In this document: piece after piece, positions 23,350 to 24,298 of the stretch | Layout: each line of letters starts with the position of its first letter | How positions within the stretch are numbered: position 1 is the first letter of the stretch | NCBI GenBank assembly: GCA_900757655.1 | Contig: CAAEOT010000027.1 | Location: 1 to 24,298 of the forward strand | Reading direction: 5' to 3' | Source of the DNA: an uncultured Oscillospiraceae bacterium | Lineage (GTDB): Bacteria > Bacillota > Clostridia > Oscillospirales > Oscillospiraceae | Length of the DNA: 24,298 nt | The notes under the pieces: generated by a model | The model's database searches: none | What the model was told of the DNA's origin: nothing | The model's input: the letters and a program-made list of their open reading frames with translations, nothing else | Position numbers and translations under genes: made by a program

Positions 23350-23362
23350 TTAACCCCGTTAA
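23350..23362. promoter_or_regulatory. Candidate MarR operator
   Basis: A perfect inverted repeat, TTAAC-CCC-GTTAA, lies just downstream of the marR -10 region and upstream of its ribosome site. A GTTAAC palindrome also overlaps the -10. MarR proteins often bind such short repeats to repress themselves, but binding here is inferred. Confidence 0.45.
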
Positions 23363-23375
23363 TCAGCATTTCGTA

Positions 23376-23404
23376 ATGTTAACACTCCGCCCGGCGATTG
23401 TCAA
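23376..23404 (-). promoter_or_regulatory. Sigma-A promoter of the marR operon
   Basis: The minus strand has consensus TTGACA, a 17-base spacer and TAACAT, giving a leader of about 40 bases. Confidence 0.85.
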
Positions 23405-23571
23405 ACCTAATTTATGGGATTTCTTCGCTTTTGATCCGATGCTTTTTTTCACTCGCTGCACCACTGCCGGACACATGGCGCCGCTCTGTGAAAAAAATGC
23501 GCAAACGGGGAAAAAATTCGGCACATTTGCAAAATAATGCAACATTTTCCGCGTCTCATGCATTATAGTTG

Positions 23572-23600
23572 TTGACGAGCGATTATCAATGTGTTATTTT
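23572..23600 (+). promoter_or_regulatory. Candidate promoter of the secreted repeat protein
   Basis: TTGACG, a 17-base spacer and TATTTT lie about 113 bases upstream of the start codon. Confidence 0.65.
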
Positions 23601-23713
23601 ATGAATAGACTGTAAACAATGCAATTGTCACCCACAGCAACCGTTCCCCCCGCACCCCCGCGCGATCTCTTTTTATCGATCACAAGCTAATGCGAAAGGC
23701 GGATGTAATCAAC

Positions 23714-24298
23714 ATGAAAAAAGCAACTCATCGCAAGCAGGCACTCATGATTGCCATCTTCTTGCTGGCATTCACGCTGTCGCTGTTTTCGTTCGGCACG
23801 ACCCCGGCGGCGGCCGGCGACGTGGCGGGCGTGAGCACGCACCTGTTTTTGACAGTCTTGCGCGACTATGACCACGATGCGGCCTTCTCCGTGACCTACA
23901 CCGACGCGCTCGGCACGCACACGAAGCCCTATCATGCCGGCATGGAAGTGACGGCGTGGTCCCCTGTGACCATCACCTGCACCAACCACCATGTCTACGA
24001 CTGGAGCATTGATGCCGATGTTCAGGAGGCCACCATCGTCGGCGTCGGCGGGATCACCTACCCCGGCGGCACGGGCATCCATGTCAAGGGCACGAATACC
24101 ATCAAGGCGTTTGCCACGAACTTCGGTCTGCACTACATCAATATCGTTGTCATCCTCGGCGAGGGCAATGATAACGGCGGCGACAACGGCGGCGATAATG
24201 GCGGCGGCGACAACGGCGGCAACAACGGCGGCGATAATGGCGGCGGCAACAACGGCGGTGATAACGGCGGCGGCAACAACGGCGGCGATAACGGCGGC
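23714..24298 (+). CDS. Secreted protein with Gly/Asn/Asp-rich repeats, partial at 3' end
   Basis: An open frame of 195 codons starts at 23714 and has no stop before the window ends. MKKATHRKQ, a hydrophobic core (about 10-30) and AAA before Gly35 make a signal peptide likely cleaved near residue 34. Residues 35-150 form a globular, beta-rich stretch with no motif I recognise (for example VSTHLFLTVLRDYDHDAAF and TNHHVYDWSIDADV). From about residue 151 the sequence becomes a Gly/Asn/Asp-only repeat built on NGGDNGG and NGGGN variants, probably a flexible linker before a cell-wall or binding domain outside the window. The ribosome site is weak (AAAGGCGG) but placed correctly. It has its own promoter, divergent from marR. 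Function unknown. Confidence 0.82.
   Translation, partial: MKKATHRKQALMIAIFLLAFTLSLFSFGTTPAAAGDVAGVSTHLFLTVLRDYDHDAAFSVTYTDALGTHTKPYHAGMEVTAWSPVTITCTNHHVYDWSIDADVQEATIVGVGGITYPGGTGIHVKGTNTIKAFATNFGLHYINIVVILGEGNDNGGDNGGDNGGGDNGGNNGGDNGGGNNGGDNGGGNNGGDNGG
24163..24298 (+). repeat. GGCGGCGATAAC-type low-complexity repeat within the secreted-protein gene
   Basis: Short units built from GGC GGC GAT/GAC AAC/AAT codons run to the window end. They vary at synonymous positions (aac/aat, gac/gat) and in Gly count per unit, so this is an aged expansion, not a perfect microsatellite. All units stay in frame. Confidence 0.9.

Larger units (their letters stand above)
23332..23713 (+). other. Divergent intergenic region between marR and the secreted-protein gene
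   Basis: This 382-base gap has no gene. It holds the marR promoter and operator-like repeats at one end and the promoter of the secreted protein at the other. Between lies an AT-rich stretch with the inverted repeat TTGCA-N6-TGCAA (23527-23542). The 5' leader of the secreted gene (23606-23713) is C-rich in the middle, with no recognised riboswitch. Confidence 0.7.

Noticed and set aside
24163..24298. Possible CRISPR or tandem-repeat array
   Set aside because: The units are short, vary at synonymous sites and remain in frame with a signal-peptide protein, so this is a coding low-complexity repeat.

Overview
The window reads as chromosomal DNA of a GC-rich, strictly anaerobic Firmicute of the Clostridia, most likely Oscillospiraceae-like. 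This is inference from a ferredoxin-dependent 2-oxoacid oxidoreductase, acetate kinase, strong AGGAGG-type ribosome binding sites, sigma-A promoters, many hairpin-plus-U-tract terminators, and the rplU-rpmA-obg order. No tRNA, rRNA, CRISPR array or insertion sequence was seen.

Region 1 (127-9118, all on the minus strand, so read from high to low coordinates) is the metabolic core. It holds a DUF3870 protein, two tandem SLC13/DASS anion transporters, a four-subunit 2-oxoacid:ferredoxin oxidoreductase (alpha, beta, delta, gamma), an acetyl-CoA hydrolase/CoA-transferase family enzyme, and a D-2-hydroxyacid dehydrogenase. Together they suggest uptake of an organic (di)carboxylate, interconversion of hydroxyacid and oxoacid, oxidative decarboxylation to an acyl-CoA with reduced ferredoxin, and CoA transfer to or from acetate. 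The substrate cannot be read from the sequence. Strong terminator-type hairpins lie just ahead of the first transporter and just ahead of the oxidoreductase, and may act as attenuators.

Region 2 (9302-11173) is a lipoprotein with a beta-propeller domain, with its own promoter and terminator. Region 3 (11248-16432) is a complete branched-chain amino acid type (LIV) ABC transporter: binding lipoprotein, two permeases, two ATPases, a strong promoter and a terminator. Region 4 (16490-19063) has tmcAL (tRNA-Met acetylation) on the minus strand, divergent from a monocistronic ackA.

Region 5 (19152-21306, plus strand) is rplU-rpmA-obgE, with a structured leader and no prp protease gene. Region 6 (21324-23404, minus strand) is a marR-PAP2-DUF2238-like membrane protein operon. 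Region 7 (23572-24298, plus strand) starts a secreted protein that runs off the window inside a Gly/Asn/Asp-rich repeat.
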